A DNA stretch of 64,000 bases from an uncultured Eubacteriales bacterium (GTDB taxonomy: Bacteria > Bacillota > Clostridia > Oscillospirales > Acutalibacteraceae), in contig CAJTXF010000004.1 in NCBI GenBank assembly GCA_910580045.1, positions 17,505 to 81,504 of the forward strand, written 5' to 3'. The stretch's first letter is position 1, and every line of letters begins with the position of its first letter. Below are positions 41,300 through 50,247 of the stretch, piece by piece. The notes under the pieces are model-generated. The model saw only the letters and a program-made list of their open reading frames with translations, was not told the origin of the DNA and made no database searches. The translations under genes and the position numbers were made by a program.

Positions 41300-41329
41300 A
41301 TTGTAGCATAGCAGGACAGGGGCTGTCAA
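41300..41329 (-). promoter_or_regulatory. Promoter of leader ORF and APH-fold kinase
   Basis: TTGACA (41329-41324) and TACAAT (41305-41300) are 18 bases apart on the minus strand, with TG just before the -10. The start codon of the leader ORF follows 24 bases later. Confidence 0.82.
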
Positions 41330-41453
41330 GGCAGAAAGGCTGCAAAATGGGAGTGCTCGTTCCGAGGGGTTTTTCACGTTCCTCCGCCCGCAGGGCGGGG
41401 GAACACAGATGATTATCTCTGTGGCTTGGACAATCCCCTGCAAAATCCAGTGC

Positions 41454-41482
41454 TTGCACTTTCCCATTCTTTGTGGTATGAT
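41454..41482 (+). promoter_or_regulatory. Promoter of mscL
   Basis: TTGCAC (41454-41459) and TATGAT (41477-41482) are 17 bases apart, 37 bases before the mscL ATG. Confidence 0.75.
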
Positions 41483-41519
41483 GTGGAGCGCCATAAGTCT
41501 TTGCGAAGGAAGCGTTAAT

Positions 41520-41940
41520 ATGAAAATCATCAAGGAATTCAAAGAGTTTATTTCCCGGGGAAATGTGATTGACATGGCTGTGGGCGTCATTATTGGCGGC
41601 GCGTTCACGGGCATTGTCAATTCGCTGGTAGACGACATCTTCATGCCCGTGCTGGGCCTGCTCACCGGCGGTATGAGCTTTGCCTCCCTGGCCATACAAA
41701 TCGGCCCCCGGGAGGAGGATGTGCTGCGCTATGGGGCGTTTATTGCGGCAGCAGTAAACTTCCTGCTCATTGCCCTGGTGCTGTTCTCGCTTATCAAGGC
41801 CATGAACAAGCTGCACAATAAAGAAGGAGGAGACCCCCGAGGCCCCTGCTCCCACTGTAAAGCTCTGCCCTTTCTGCCGGTCAGAGATTGCTGCTGACGC
41901 TGTGCGCTGCCCTTACTGCACGTCAGAAATTGATGGTTGA
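41520..41940 (+). pseudogene. mscL: Large-conductance mechanosensitive channel with frameshifted zinc-ribbon tail
   Basis: Starts MKIIKEFKEFISRGNVIDMAVGVIIGGAFTGIVNSLV, the MscL first helix, followed by the second helix (AAAVNFLLIALVLFSLIKAMNKL). At 41820-41822 an AAA replaces what should be AA: in frame 0 the protein ends PVRDCC at 41897, but shifting by one base gives KKEETPEAPAP, then CPFCRSEIAADAVRCPYC and a stop at 41940. The shifted tail is the usual MscL end plus a double-CxxC zinc ribbon, so the frame break is clear. MscL releases solutes on osmotic downshock; the pore part is intact and may still work. Confidence 0.88.
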
Positions 41941-42053
41941 ACTTCACGCCCGGTTGTGCTATGATGTACCATAGCCAGCCCAGCAGGAATGGGCTGGAAA
42001 GCGCGGGCCCGCCCAGCGGGCAAATCTTTTCCAAGGGATAAGAAGGGAATGGC

Positions 42054-43415
42054 ATGAAAATTGTAATTGTGGGCGACGGCAAAGTTGGCTGGGCCCTGAC
42101 TGTCCAGCTGGCCAAAGAGGGCCACGATGTAGTGGTCATTGACAATGACCGGCTGGTACTGGAAGAAGCCCAGAAGTCGCTGGATATCAGTGTGGTGCAC
42201 GGCAACGGCGCCACCATCACCTCTCAGAACCAGGCCAATGTGGGGGGCAGCGATTTGCTGATTGCCGCCACCTCTGCGGACGAGACCAATCTGCTGTGCT
42301 GTATTACAGCGCACAAGCTGGGCTGTGCCCATACCATTGCCCGGGTGCGCAACCCGGAGTACTATGCTCAGCTCTATGAGTGGAAGGACGAGCTGGGGCT
42401 GTCCATGATGATTAACCCAGAGCTGGCCACTGCCAGCGAGATTTTCCGGCTTCTGCAGTTCCCCAGCTTTCTCCGGCGGGACTCCTTTGCCAAGGGCCGG
42501 GTGGAGATTGTGGAGATTGAGCTCAAGAAGGACAGCTTTCTGGATGGATGCAGGCTGATGGAGTTCCAGAAAAAGGTGAAGGTCCAGGTGCTGGTCTGCG
42601 CTGTGCAGAGAGGCAACCAGGTCTTTATCCCTGACGGCAGCTTCCAGCTGCAGGGGGGCGACCGGCTTCATGTAACAGCCCCCAGTGGGAACCTGGCCAA
42701 GCTCATCCGCAACCTGGGCATGAGCCAGCGGAAAATCCGGGACGTGCTGATTGTTGGGGGCAGCCGCATTGCCTTCTATCTGGCGGCTGAGCTGCTCAAG
42801 GCCGGGGTCAGCGTAAAGCTGATTGAGCGGGAGCAGGAGCGCTGCCACGAGCTCTCTGACGCCCTGCCCAAGGCCACTATCATAAACGCGGACGGCTCTG
42901 ACCGGAACATCCTGGATACCGAGGGCCTGGCCCAGACTGACGCGGTGGTCACCCTGACAGACTTTGACGAGGAGAACCTGATTATCTCCATGTACGCCAA
43001 TTATCTGGGCGTCTACAAGGTCATCACCAAAATCAACCGGACGGAGTTCAACGAGGCTCTTACCGGCAAAGGCATTGACTGCGTCATCAGCCCAAAAGAG
43101 CTGTGCACCGGCGACATTATGCGCTATGTGCGGGCCATGGGCAACCGCAAGGGGGGCTCTGTCACCACCCTGCACCGGATTGTGGAGGACCGGGTAGACG
43201 CGCTGGAGTTCCAGGTGGGCAAAGGGCTGTGGTTCCTGGGCCAGCCTTTGATGAAGCTGCGGCTGAAATCTGGTACTCTGCTGGCCTGCATCAACCGCAA
43301 GGGGCGCAGCATCATCCCTGGGGGCAGTGACACCATTGAAGCCGGGGACTCGGTTATCGTGGTTGCCACAGCGGACAGGGCCATCCATGATTTGAGCGAC
43401 ATTTTTCTGGATTAA
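42054..43415 (+). CDS. trkA: Trk potassium uptake system regulatory subunit TrkA
   Basis: 453 aa, two tandem RCK units. Each has a Rossmann domain: KIVIVGDGKVGWALTVQLAKEG at the start and DVLIVGGSRIAFYLAAELLKAG at about 228-250, followed by RCK_C domains (VEIELKKDSFLDGC; FQVGKGLWFLGQPL). Binds NAD(H)/ATP and gates TrkH. The second Rossmann has GGSRIAF rather than GxGxxG, so the second nucleotide site may be weak. trkH follows after 93 bases. Confidence 0.95.
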   Translation: MKIVIVGDGKVGWALTVQLAKEGHDVVVIDNDRLVLEEAQKSLDISVVHGNGATITSQNQANVGGSDLLIAATSADETNLLCCITAHKLGCAHTIARVRNPEYYAQLYEWKDELGLSMMINPELATASEIFRLLQFPSFLRRDSFAKGRVEIVEIELKKDSFLDGCRLMEFQKKVKVQVLVCAVQRGNQVFIPDGSFQLQGGDRLHVTAPSGNLAKLIRNLGMSQRKIRDVLIVGGSRIAFYLAAELLKAGVSVKLIEREQERCHELSDALPKATIINADGSDRNILDTEGLAQTDAVVTLTDFDEENLIISMYANYLGVYKVITKINRTEFNEALTGKGIDCVISPKELCTGDIMRYVRAMGNRKGGSVTTLHRIVEDRVDALEFQVGKGLWFLGQPLMKLRLKSGTLLACINRKGRSIIPGGSDTIEAGDSVIVVATADRAIHDLSDIFLD

Positions 43416-43508
43416 AGGTGGGGAGAGCCGTTCCGGCTCTTTTCCTGTTTCTTTCCCCTGCTACTATAACGATTCCCCGCCCAAGCGGGAAAAGTGAGGC
43501 TGACCAAA

Positions 43509-44957
43509 GTGAACCATAGAATGATTCTGTGTCTGATTTGCTACATCCTGCGGGTAGAGGCCATCTGCCTGCTGCCCTCTCTGGGAATCTCCCTGTTTCA
43601 GCAGGAGACCGCGGCGGCAGTGGGCACGGCCATCTCTGCAGGCGGGGCTGCTGTCCTGAGCCTGTCCACCTTTCTCTGCCCCCCAAAGGACCGGCAGATA
43701 GGCGCCCGGGAGGGATTCATCAGCGTGGCCCTGTGCTGGGTGGCGGTTTCGCTGATCGGGGCCCTGCCCTTCTTCCTCAGCGGCGCGGTGCCCAGCTATG
43801 TGGACTGTGTGTTTGAGACTGTATCCGGATTTACCACCACAGGGGCCAGCATTCTGACAGACATTGAGGCTCTGCCCATGGGCCTGCTGTACTGGCGGAG
43901 CTTCACCCACTGGCTGGGAGGCATGGGCGTGCTGGTGTTCCTGCTGGCCGTGATGCCCATGGGCAAGGGCAAGAACTCCCTGCTCCATGTGATGCGGGCA
44001 GAGAGCCCGGGCCCCCAGGTAGACAAGCTGGTGCCAAAACTTCAGGACAGCGCCAAAATCCTCTATGCCATTTACATCGGCCTGACCCTGCTGCAGGTCA
44101 TCCTTCTGCTGGCAGGGGGGATGCCCTTGTTCGACGCTTTGACCACTGCCTTCGGTACAGCAGGCACTGGCGGCTTTGCCATCAAAGGGGACAGCCTTAT
44201 GGGATACAGCCGCTATCTCCAAGCTGTATGCACAGTGTTTATGGCACTGTTTGGCATCAATTTCAGTGTTTTCTACCTGTTGCTGCTCAGGCAGTTTCTC
44301 AAGGTGCTGAAAAACCAGGAGCTGCTGCTTTACCTGGGCCTGATGCTGGGCAGCATCGCGGTGATTACCTGGGACATTCTGCCCATTTACCGCCAAGTGG
44401 GCGAGGCCCTGCACCAGGCAGCGTTTCAGGTGTCGTCCATTATGACCACCACCGGCTTTGCTACTGCGGACTTCAACCAGTGGCCAGCGCTGTCAAAGAC
44501 CCTACTGGTTCTGCTGATGTTTGTGGGCGCCTGTGCGGGCTCCACTGGCGGGGGCATGAAGGTGGCCCGGCTTCTGCTGCTGTGCAAGGCGGGGCGGCGC
44601 AGCGTGAAGCGGATGCTGCGGCCCCGCTCTGTGTCCCAGGTGCACATGGACGGCCAGGCGGTGAATGAGGAAACCCTGCAGAACACCTACAGCTATCTGG
44701 CAGTGTACATGGCCATTCTGGCTGTATCCATCCTGCTGGTAGCGGTGGATGAATTCTCTCTGGAGACCAATGCCACGGCGGTGATTGCCTGCCTGAACAA
44801 CATTGGGCCTGGGCTGGACTTAGTAGGGCCCATGGGGAACTATGCGGCATTCTCACCGCTGAGCAAGATTGTGCTGAGCTTCGACATGCTGGCCGGGCGG
44901 CTGGAGATATTCCCCATGCTGATGCTGTTTGTGCCCATGGCCTGGCACCGGACCTAA
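43509..44957 (+). CDS. trkH: Trk/Ktr potassium transporter membrane subunit TrkH
   Basis: 482 aa from GTG 43509, giving the family-like start MNHRMILCLICYILRVEAI; GTG 43494 would add five residues. Four pseudo-repeated M1-P-M2 units with selectivity loops TTTGASIL, GTAGTGGF, TTTGFATA and NNIGPGL. Imports K+ driven by membrane potential and/or Na+, gated by TrkA. Followed by a terminator facing the convergent ftsX. Confidence 0.94.
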   Translation: MNHRMILCLICYILRVEAICLLPSLGISLFQQETAAAVGTAISAGGAAVLSLSTFLCPPKDRQIGAREGFISVALCWVAVSLIGALPFFLSGAVPSYVDCVFETVSGFTTTGASILTDIEALPMGLLYWRSFTHWLGGMGVLVFLLAVMPMGKGKNSLLHVMRAESPGPQVDKLVPKLQDSAKILYAIYIGLTLLQVILLLAGGMPLFDALTTAFGTAGTGGFAIKGDSLMGYSRYLQAVCTVFMALFGINFSVFYLLLLRQFLKVLKNQELLLYLGLMLGSIAVITWDILPIYRQVGEALHQAAFQVSSIMTTTGFATADFNQWPALSKTLLVLLMFVGACAGSTGGGMKVARLLLLCKAGRRSVKRMLRPRSVSQVHMDGQAVNEETLQNTYSYLAVYMAILAVSILLVAVDEFSLETNATAVIACLNNIGPGLDLVGPMGNYAAFSPLSKIVLSFDMLAGRLEIFPMLMLFVPMAWHRT

Positions 44958-44970
44958 AAAATACAGACAA

Positions 44971-45008
44971 AAAGCCGGGCGTGTGATTCGCCCGGCCTTC
45001 TTTTTGCT
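44971..45008. terminator. Bidirectional terminator between trkH and ftsX
   Basis: GCCGGGCG (44974-44981) pairs with CGCCCGGC (44990-44997); TTCTTTTTG follows on the plus strand, and AAAAA precedes for the minus strand. Confidence 0.85.
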
Positions 45009-45033
45009 TTTTTCTGATTTTTTCTTGAAGGAG

Positions 45034-45951
45034 CTAAACGATTGCGTTCTCGCCCTCTTTTTTCAGATATTTGCTGATGGAAATCACACCGCCCATAATG
45101 CCAAACAAGGTCCCTGCCAGCAGATAGATGCCGTACAGCCACCAGACATAGCGCTGGATATCAATTAAGGTCACCAGGGTTACAAAGCTGTATACAGCCT
45201 CCATAATCCGGGCGTAGCCAAAATACAGCACAGTGGCTGAGATGGCCCCGGACAGGATCCCTATCAGGACCCCCTCCACAATGAAGGGCACCCGGACAAA
45301 GCCGTTGGTGGCGCCCACAGACTTCATGATGTTGATTTCCATTCTGCGGGAGAAAATGGTCACCTTCAAGGTGTTGGTGATGATGAACAGGGACACCACA
45401 CCCAGCACCACCAGAATGCCCAGGCTGCAGTAGCGCACCAGCCGGTCAAAATTGCTCAGCATATTGGCCACTGAGCTCAAATCCGAGGTGTGGTCTACCC
45501 CCTCCACTCCTTGGATAGCGTCAATGGTCTGAGCGTAGAGGCTCAAGTCCTCCATGGAGATAAGATAGGCGTCTGGCAGGGGGTTATCCTGGCCCTGGAG
45601 GGCGTTGAACAAATCGTTGTCCTCCTTCCCATTCAGGCTTTGAATGGTTATCTTGAGGCCGTCATCCTTTGGCACGAACACACACTCGGTGATGTTGTCC
45701 AGCGCGCGGAGCTCCTCCCCCACCTTTACGGCAGTAAGCGGCGGCAGGCCCTCATTGAGATAGACATTGATGGTGTTGTTTGACTCAATGGAAGTCATTG
45801 TGGCACTCAGGTTGATAGACAGAAGCCCCGCCATCCCTGTCAAGAGCAGGCACGAAATCAGCACACAGACCGAGGCCAAACTCATGGTACGGTTCTTCCA
45901 CAGCCCCTTCACACCCTCTTTGAATAGATATCCGATACTGTGTATTCCCAT
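45034..45951 (-). CDS. ftsX: Cell division ABC permease FtsX
   Basis: 305 aa. Start MGIHSIGYLFKEGVKGLWKNRTMSLASV, first helix at about 20-45, a large extracytoplasmic domain (about 50-180) and three C-terminal helices (YCSLGILVVLGVVSLFII, VPFIVEGVLIGILSGAI, LAGTLFGIMGGVISI). Works with FtsE to activate peptidoglycan hydrolases at the septum or side wall. Downstream of ftsE by 38 bases. No M23 hydrolase partner gene follows here. Confidence 0.93.
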   Translation of the reverse strand: MGIHSIGYLFKEGVKGLWKNRTMSLASVCVLISCLLLTGMAGLLSINLSATMTSIESNNTINVYLNEGLPPLTAVKVGEELRALDNITECVFVPKDDGLKITIQSLNGKEDNDLFNALQGQDNPLPDAYLISMEDLSLYAQTIDAIQGVEGVDHTSDLSSVANMLSNFDRLVRYCSLGILVVLGVVSLFIITNTLKVTIFSRRMEINIMKSVGATNGFVRVPFIVEGVLIGILSGAISATVLYFGYARIMEAVYSFVTLVTLIDIQRYVWWLYGIYLLAGTLFGIMGGVISISKYLKKEGENAIV

Positions 45952-45989
45952 TTCCTTGTGCTTTCCTTTCCTTTTTCTATGCAGCCAGC

Positions 45990-46988
45990 CTACTCCTTGG
46001 GCGGCTTCCGGCGGTGGAGCCGCATCGGTTTCCGGGGCGGCAGGTCCTCGGCCTTCTCAATATCAATGAGCTTGCCCTCCTCGTTATAGTCCGCTGGGGC
46101 AGAGAGGGCCTCTAAAAGCGAGGGGCCATCCCTGTCCAAATCCCCCTCAGGCTGCTCGGGCTCTGCCAAAACAGGAAACTCCTCCGGCTCAGCCTCTGGC
46201 TTAAAGTCCTCCAGGCGCTCTTCCTCATTATCATACTCAGCGTAATCCTCCACATCTTCCGGGGCTTCCAGCTGAGCCTGCTGCCGGGCGGCAAACTCCT
46301 CAGGCGGGGCGTAGCTGTCCGCCATATCGTTGGTATCCGCCACAATCTGCCCGCCATGGATTTGGATAATCCGCTTGTGAAAATGTTTTACCAGAGAGTG
46401 CTCGTGAGTCACCATCAAAACAGTGGTGCCCCGGCGGTTGATTTCATTGAGCAAATCCACAATCTCAAAGGAGAGGGCAGGGTCAATATTGCCTGTGGGC
46501 TCGTCCGCGATAATGAGCTCTGGGTTATTGACCAGCGCCCGGGCCAGGCCCACCCGCTGGCGCTCGCCGCCAGAGAGCTCGGTGGGGTAATGCTTTGCCT
46601 TATGCTGAAGGCCCACCAGGCTCAGAATATAGGGCACCCGCTTGCGGATAGAGCGGCCGGAAGCACCTACCACACGCATGGCAAAAGCCACGTTGTCATA
46701 GACGTTCATATGGTCAATCAGGCGGAAATCCTGAAACACCATGCCCATTTTCCGGCGGACAAAAGGAATCTTCCCTTTGCGCAGGTGGGAGATATCCATG
46801 CCGTCCAAAAGAATCTCCCCAGAGGAGGGGCGCTCCTCACAGGTAATCAGCTTCAAAAATGTGCTTTTCCCTGCGCCGGAGGAGCCCACAATGAACACAA
46901 ACTCCCCCTTGGGTACACGCAGGTTGATATTGTGGAGGGCCTCTGTGCCGTTGTTGTAAACCTTGGATACATTCACAAATTCTATCAA
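45990..46988 (-). CDS. ftsE: Cell division ATPase FtsE with long acidic C-terminal tail
   Basis: 332 aa from TTG 46988, with AGGTGA eight bases upstream, giving the family start LIEFVNVSKVYNNGTEAL. Walker A GSSGAGKSTFLKLI, signature LSGGERQRVGLARAL, Walker B LIIADEPTGNID. FtsE usually ends at about 230 residues; here roughly 100 more follow, rich in Glu, Asp and Pro (EAPEDVEDYAEYDNEEE) and ending in a basic RRKPPKE. The tail may mediate contacts, for example with FtsZ or with itself. Operon with ftsX. Confidence 0.93.
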   Translation of the reverse strand: MIEFVNVSKVYNNGTEALHNINLRVPKGEFVFIVGSSGAGKSTFLKLITCEERPSSGEILLDGMDISHLRKGKIPFVRRKMGMVFQDFRLIDHMNVYDNVAFAMRVVGASGRSIRKRVPYILSLVGLQHKAKHYPTELSGGERQRVGLARALVNNPELIIADEPTGNIDPALSFEIVDLLNEINRRGTTVLMVTHEHSLVKHFHKRIIQIHGGQIVADTNDMADSYAPPEEFAARQQAQLEAPEDVEDYAEYDNEEERLEDFKPEAEPEEFPVLAEPEQPEGDLDRDGPSLLEALSAPADYNEEGKLIDIEKAEDLPPRKPMRLHRRKPPKE

Positions 46989-47186
46989 AAAGCAGTTCAC
47001 CTCTTCATAGGGACAGCTCAGCATAAAGACTGCGCGCTGTGGCGGCAAGAGTACAGGCAATAGCCTGGAAAGGTACTGGCAACCGGGCGCCTAGGGAAAT
47101 CAACGCACAGCGAACTTCACCGCCAGCCAAACCGGCGGGAGACACTATGCTGGTCTTTATACAGTGCTGTCAAGGGTTTGGAAAAA

Positions 47187-48269
47187 TCAGAACTTGCTGT
47201 TATTGCTCAAATACCGCTTGACCATCAGCGCCACCTTGAAGACAATGGCGTCCTCGAACTCGCGCAAATCCAGGCCGGTGAGCTTCTTAATCTTCTCCAG
47301 CCGGTAGACCAGGGTATTCCTGTGAACAAACAGCTTCCGGGAGGTTTCAGAAACATTCAGGCTGTTCTCAAAGAAGCGCTGAATGGTGAAAAGGGTCTCA
47401 TGGTCCAGGCTCTCAATAGAGCCCTTTTTGAAGACCTCTTTCAGGAACATCTCGCACAAGGTGGTGGGCAGCTGGTAAATCAGCCGGGCAATCCCCAGGT
47501 TGTTATAGCTGACAATGTCCCGGGCCGTGTCGAACACCTTGCCCACTTCCAGGGCTGTCTGGGCCTCTTTGAAAGAGCGGGGCAGCTCCTTGATGTTGTC
47601 CACAATTGTGCCGATACCCACGCAGCAATGGGCGTAGAACTCACCGGTGAGGGTATCCACAATAGAGCGGGCCAATTTGTCAATGTCCCTTTCCGTGATG
47701 TCAGGGCGAATCTCCTTCACCAGGGCAATGTCCGTCTCGTTGATATTGATAACAAAATCCTTGTTCTTATCCGGGAACAGGTTCTGAAGCACCTCAAAGG
47801 CAGAGACCTCGTTTTTGTCGTTCACCTTAATCAGCAGGCAGACCCGGGAAACATCAGAGTCAAAGTGGAGCTCGTGGCTCTTCAAATAGATATCGCCAGG
47901 CAGGATGTTATCCAAAATCACATTTTTGATGAAATTGCCTCTGTCATATTTTTCATCATAATACTGCTTGATGTTGTCCATGGCCACAGCTAAAATTTTC
48001 ACATAGCGCCGGGCGTCCGGGTCAGCGCCGGAAACAAAGGCAGCATAGCCAGGCCGCTGGCGGCTGCCAAAGGCCTTAAAAGTGTATTCATTGTTGACAA
48101 AGACATCGTCACTGGACATATTCTCTGTGACCCCATCATCGAACACATCTCCCACACGGCTCAAATCGCTGCAGGCAATGACAATAGAAGACTCATCAGT
48201 CACACCGATGGTACGGTCGATGGCGTCGCTCATCTGGTGGATAATTCCTTGGAACAATTTGTTGGACAT
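47187..48269 (-). CDS. PucR/CdaR-family transcriptional regulator
   Basis: 360 aa. N-terminal putative sugar-diacid-recognition domain (about 1-130, with VTDESSIVIACSDLSRVGDV) and C-terminal HTH_30 (SLNVSETSRKLFVHRNTLVYRLEKIKKLTGL), plus a middle GGDEF-like/PucR segment. CdaR-type activators respond to glycerate or sugar diacids. It lies directly downstream of the UgpC/MsmX ATPase but with its own promoter and the ATPase terminator between. The first ~55 residues are not needed for the fold beyond MSNKLFQGIIHQM, which matches known starts. Confidence 0.88.
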   Translation of the reverse strand: MSNKLFQGIIHQMSDAIDRTIGVTDESSIVIACSDLSRVGDVFDDGVTENMSSDDVFVNNEYTFKAFGSRQRPGYAAFVSGADPDARRYVKILAVAMDNIKQYYDEKYDRGNFIKNVILDNILPGDIYLKSHELHFDSDVSRVCLLIKVNDKNEVSAFEVLQNLFPDKNKDFVININETDIALVKEIRPDITERDIDKLARSIVDTLTGEFYAHCCVGIGTIVDNIKELPRSFKEAQTALEVGKVFDTARDIVSYNNLGIARLIYQLPTTLCEMFLKEVFKKGSIESLDHETLFTIQRFFENSLNVSETSRKLFVHRNTLVYRLEKIKKLTGLDLREFEDAIVFKVALMVKRYLSNNSKF

Positions 48270-48352
48270 AAACTTCTCCCCTTACCGTTAAAATATTGGT
48301 AAAAACAGCGGACAAAACACCGGCCATCCGGTCACGAATTGAACTACAGACT

Positions 48353-48381
48353 ATTATACACGATTTCAACAAAAATTTCAA
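48353..48381 (-). promoter_or_regulatory. Promoter of the PucR/CdaR regulator
   Basis: TTGAAA (48381-48376) and TATAAT (48358-48353) are 17 bases apart on the minus strand, 83 bases before the start codon. Confidence 0.85.
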
Positions 48382-48429
48382 GAAAAACATAGCAAAAAGG
48401 TTTGCCAAGAAGAAAATGGAAAGCGGATA

Positions 48430-48466
48430 AAATGATGGGGCCAACGGCTCTCGCCGCTGGCCCCAA
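48430..48466 (-). terminator. Terminator of the UgpC/MsmX gene
   Basis: On the minus strand GGGGCCA and TGGCCCC pair, with GCGGC/GCCGT inside, and are followed by ATCATTTTATCC. It is about 17 bases after the stop. Confidence 0.75.
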
Positions 48467-48482
48467 AATGGCAAGCTAACGC

Positions 48483-49595
48483 TTAGTTGATAACAGTAAC
48501 TTCGGTCTCTTTGTCGAACACGTGCATCTTGTTCAAATCGAAAGCAATCTTGCACTTGTCGCCAGGCTTGGCAGTGGAGGTGGGCTCCACGCGGGCGGTG
48601 ACAGCATTGCTCTCGCAGTCCAGGTACAGGTAGGTCTCAGCACCCATCAGCTCGGTGACCTCCACCTCGCAGGTAACATGCGCGCCGCCGACCTTCTCGA
48701 TAAAGTCAGGCTCGTCATGCACATCCTCGGGACGGATGCCGAAGACAACCTCTTTGCCCACATAGTTGTTGATATTGGTGCCCTCGGCCTTCTTGGCGGG
48801 GATGGTAATGGTGCATGCGCCGAAGGTCAGGGTGTAGTCGCTGCCGGACTTGTTGCACTTGGCATCGATGAAGTTCATCTGAGGAGAACCCATGAAGCCG
48901 GCCACGAACTCGTTGACAGGATACTCGTACAGGTTCTGAGGCGTGTCCACCTGCTGAATGAAGCCGTCCTTCATAACCACGATGCGGTCGCCCATGGTCA
49001 TAGCCTCGGTCTGGTCGTGGGTAACGTAGATGAAGGTGGTGCCCAGCTTGGTGTGCAGCTTGGCAATCTCGGTACGCATCTGGGCGCGGAGCTTAGCGTC
49101 CAGGTTGGACAGCGGCTCGTCAAGCAGGAAGACCTTGGGGTCACGGACAATAGCACGGCCCAGAGCAACACGCTGGCGCTGGCCGCCGGACAGAGCCTTG
49201 GGCTTGCGGTCCAGCAGATGGGCAATATCCAGAATACGGGCTGCCTCTTCCACGCGGCGCTTGATTTCATCCTTGGGAGTCTTGCGCAGCTTCAGGCCGA
49301 AAGCCATGTTGTCATACACAGTCATGTGGGGGTACAGGGCGTAGTTCTGGAACACCATGGCGATATCACGGTCCTTGGGGGCGATATCGTTGGAAAGTGT
49401 GTCGCCAATGTACAGCTCGCCCTTGCTGATTTCCTCCAAACCGGCAATCATACGCAGGGTGGTGGACTTGCCGCAGCCAGAGGGGCCGACCAGAATGATA
49501 AACTCCTTATCGGCGATTTCAAGATTGAAGTCCGTAACAGCAGTAACGCCGCCGGCGTAAATCTTGTAGATATTTCTCAAACTCAAGCTTGCCAT
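48483..49595 (-). CDS. ugpC: Multi-sugar ABC importer ATPase (UgpC/MsmX/MalK-type)
   Basis: 370 aa, ATG behind AGGAGG. Walker A GPSGCGKSTTLRMIAG, signature LSGGQRQRVALGRAIV, Walker B VFLLDEPLSNLDAKLR, switch His in VTHDQTEAM; two C-terminal TOBE/OB domains (about 240-370, FGIRPEDVHDEPDF). Energises one or several sugar importers encoded elsewhere. No permease or binding protein is adjacent, as for Bacillus MsmX, which serves many systems. GCT/GTT-rich codons suggest high expression. Confidence 0.93.
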   Translation of the reverse strand: MASLSLRNIYKIYAGGVTAVTDFNLEIADKEFIILVGPSGCGKSTTLRMIAGLEEISKGELYIGDTLSNDIAPKDRDIAMVFQNYALYPHMTVYDNMAFGLKLRKTPKDEIKRRVEEAARILDIAHLLDRKPKALSGGQRQRVALGRAIVRDPKVFLLDEPLSNLDAKLRAQMRTEIAKLHTKLGTTFIYVTHDQTEAMTMGDRIVVMKDGFIQQVDTPQNLYEYPVNEFVAGFMGSPQMNFIDAKCNKSGSDYTLTFGACTITIPAKKAEGTNINNYVGKEVVFGIRPEDVHDEPDFIEKVGGAHVTCEVEVTELMGAETYLYLDCESNAVTARVEPTSTAKPGDKCKIAFDLNKMHVFDKETEVTVIN

Positions 49596-49687
49596 TATAA
49601 TTTCCTCCTATCAGGCTCTGCAAGGACGCCTTTGGCCGCAGGGACTGCCCCTCTCCCACATAAGGTACAGGGACTTTGGCCTAAGCG

Positions 49688-49760
49688 GCGCGGGTAGTAT
49701 GTAATCCAGTCTATACCCAGCGCCGTCCTCGGCTGACCTAATTGATTTGTCTGTATTATA
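49688..49760 (-). promoter_or_regulatory. Promoter and 5' hairpin of the UgpC/MsmX gene
   Basis: A TATAAT with TGC before it (49760-49755) gives an extended -10; the -35 is weak (TTTTCA). The leader contains a hairpin with arms GGCGCTGGGTATAG and CTACCCGCGCC (49728-49688). CcpA-type operators were looked for but not found in a convincing form. Confidence 0.55.
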
Positions 49761-50217
49761 GCAGAAATTTTGACGGATGAAAAGGCTTTTTATACCCAAA
49801 GTTTTTTCACAGCATTTGTACATCTTTACCAAATTTGCAAACCAGCGACAATTTTCTGTCTATTTTGACTCGAGGGAATGATAATCAACATGATGTATCC
49901 CTCCCCTGCCCTGCTCCCCTATTGGTGACGCAGGGCCGCTTTTCACAGTTCTCCACATTTTCCCCCGGGTTTTCAACATTCCACAATGCAGAAGATGGCC
50001 GCAGGTTTGGGATAAATAGTCAACGCAAAGTGTGTTTCCTATCCCCGCCGCCCTGCGGCCCAATCTGCATGGCTGATTGCCACTCCAGCTCAGAACTTAT
50101 ATCAATAGGATATTACGCCAGTCTTATGGGAAAATTACGCCAGTGCTGCAAACCCTTTTCAGCCGCCGGATTATCCGCCGCTCTGCGCCTTGCCACCGGC
50201 AAAATCTGGCTCGATAA
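49761..50217. other. Gene-free stretch upstream of the UgpC/MsmX gene
   Basis: About 460 bases with no supported ORF. Between 49930 and 49990 it has several sequences resembling DnaA boxes (TTCTCCACA, TTTTCAACA, ATTCCACAA), but without dnaA, dnaN or rpmH nearby. Otherwise nothing identifiable. Confidence 0.5.
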
Positions 50218-50246
50218 TCCTGGCACAAATCCTATCCGTACAGGTT
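50218..50246. repeat. 29-bp dispersed repeat, copy 1
   Basis: TCCTGGC followed two or three bases later by AATCCTATCCGTACA then GTT. The same sequence with three differences lies at 59246-59274. Both copies are just past the 3' end of a gene. Confidence 0.65.
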
Positions 50247-50247
50247 C

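Noticed and set aside
49930..49990. Cluster of DnaA-box-like sequences as a replication origin
   Set aside because: Matches are imperfect (TTCTCCACA, TTTTCAACA), and dnaA, dnaN, rpmH or parAB are absent.
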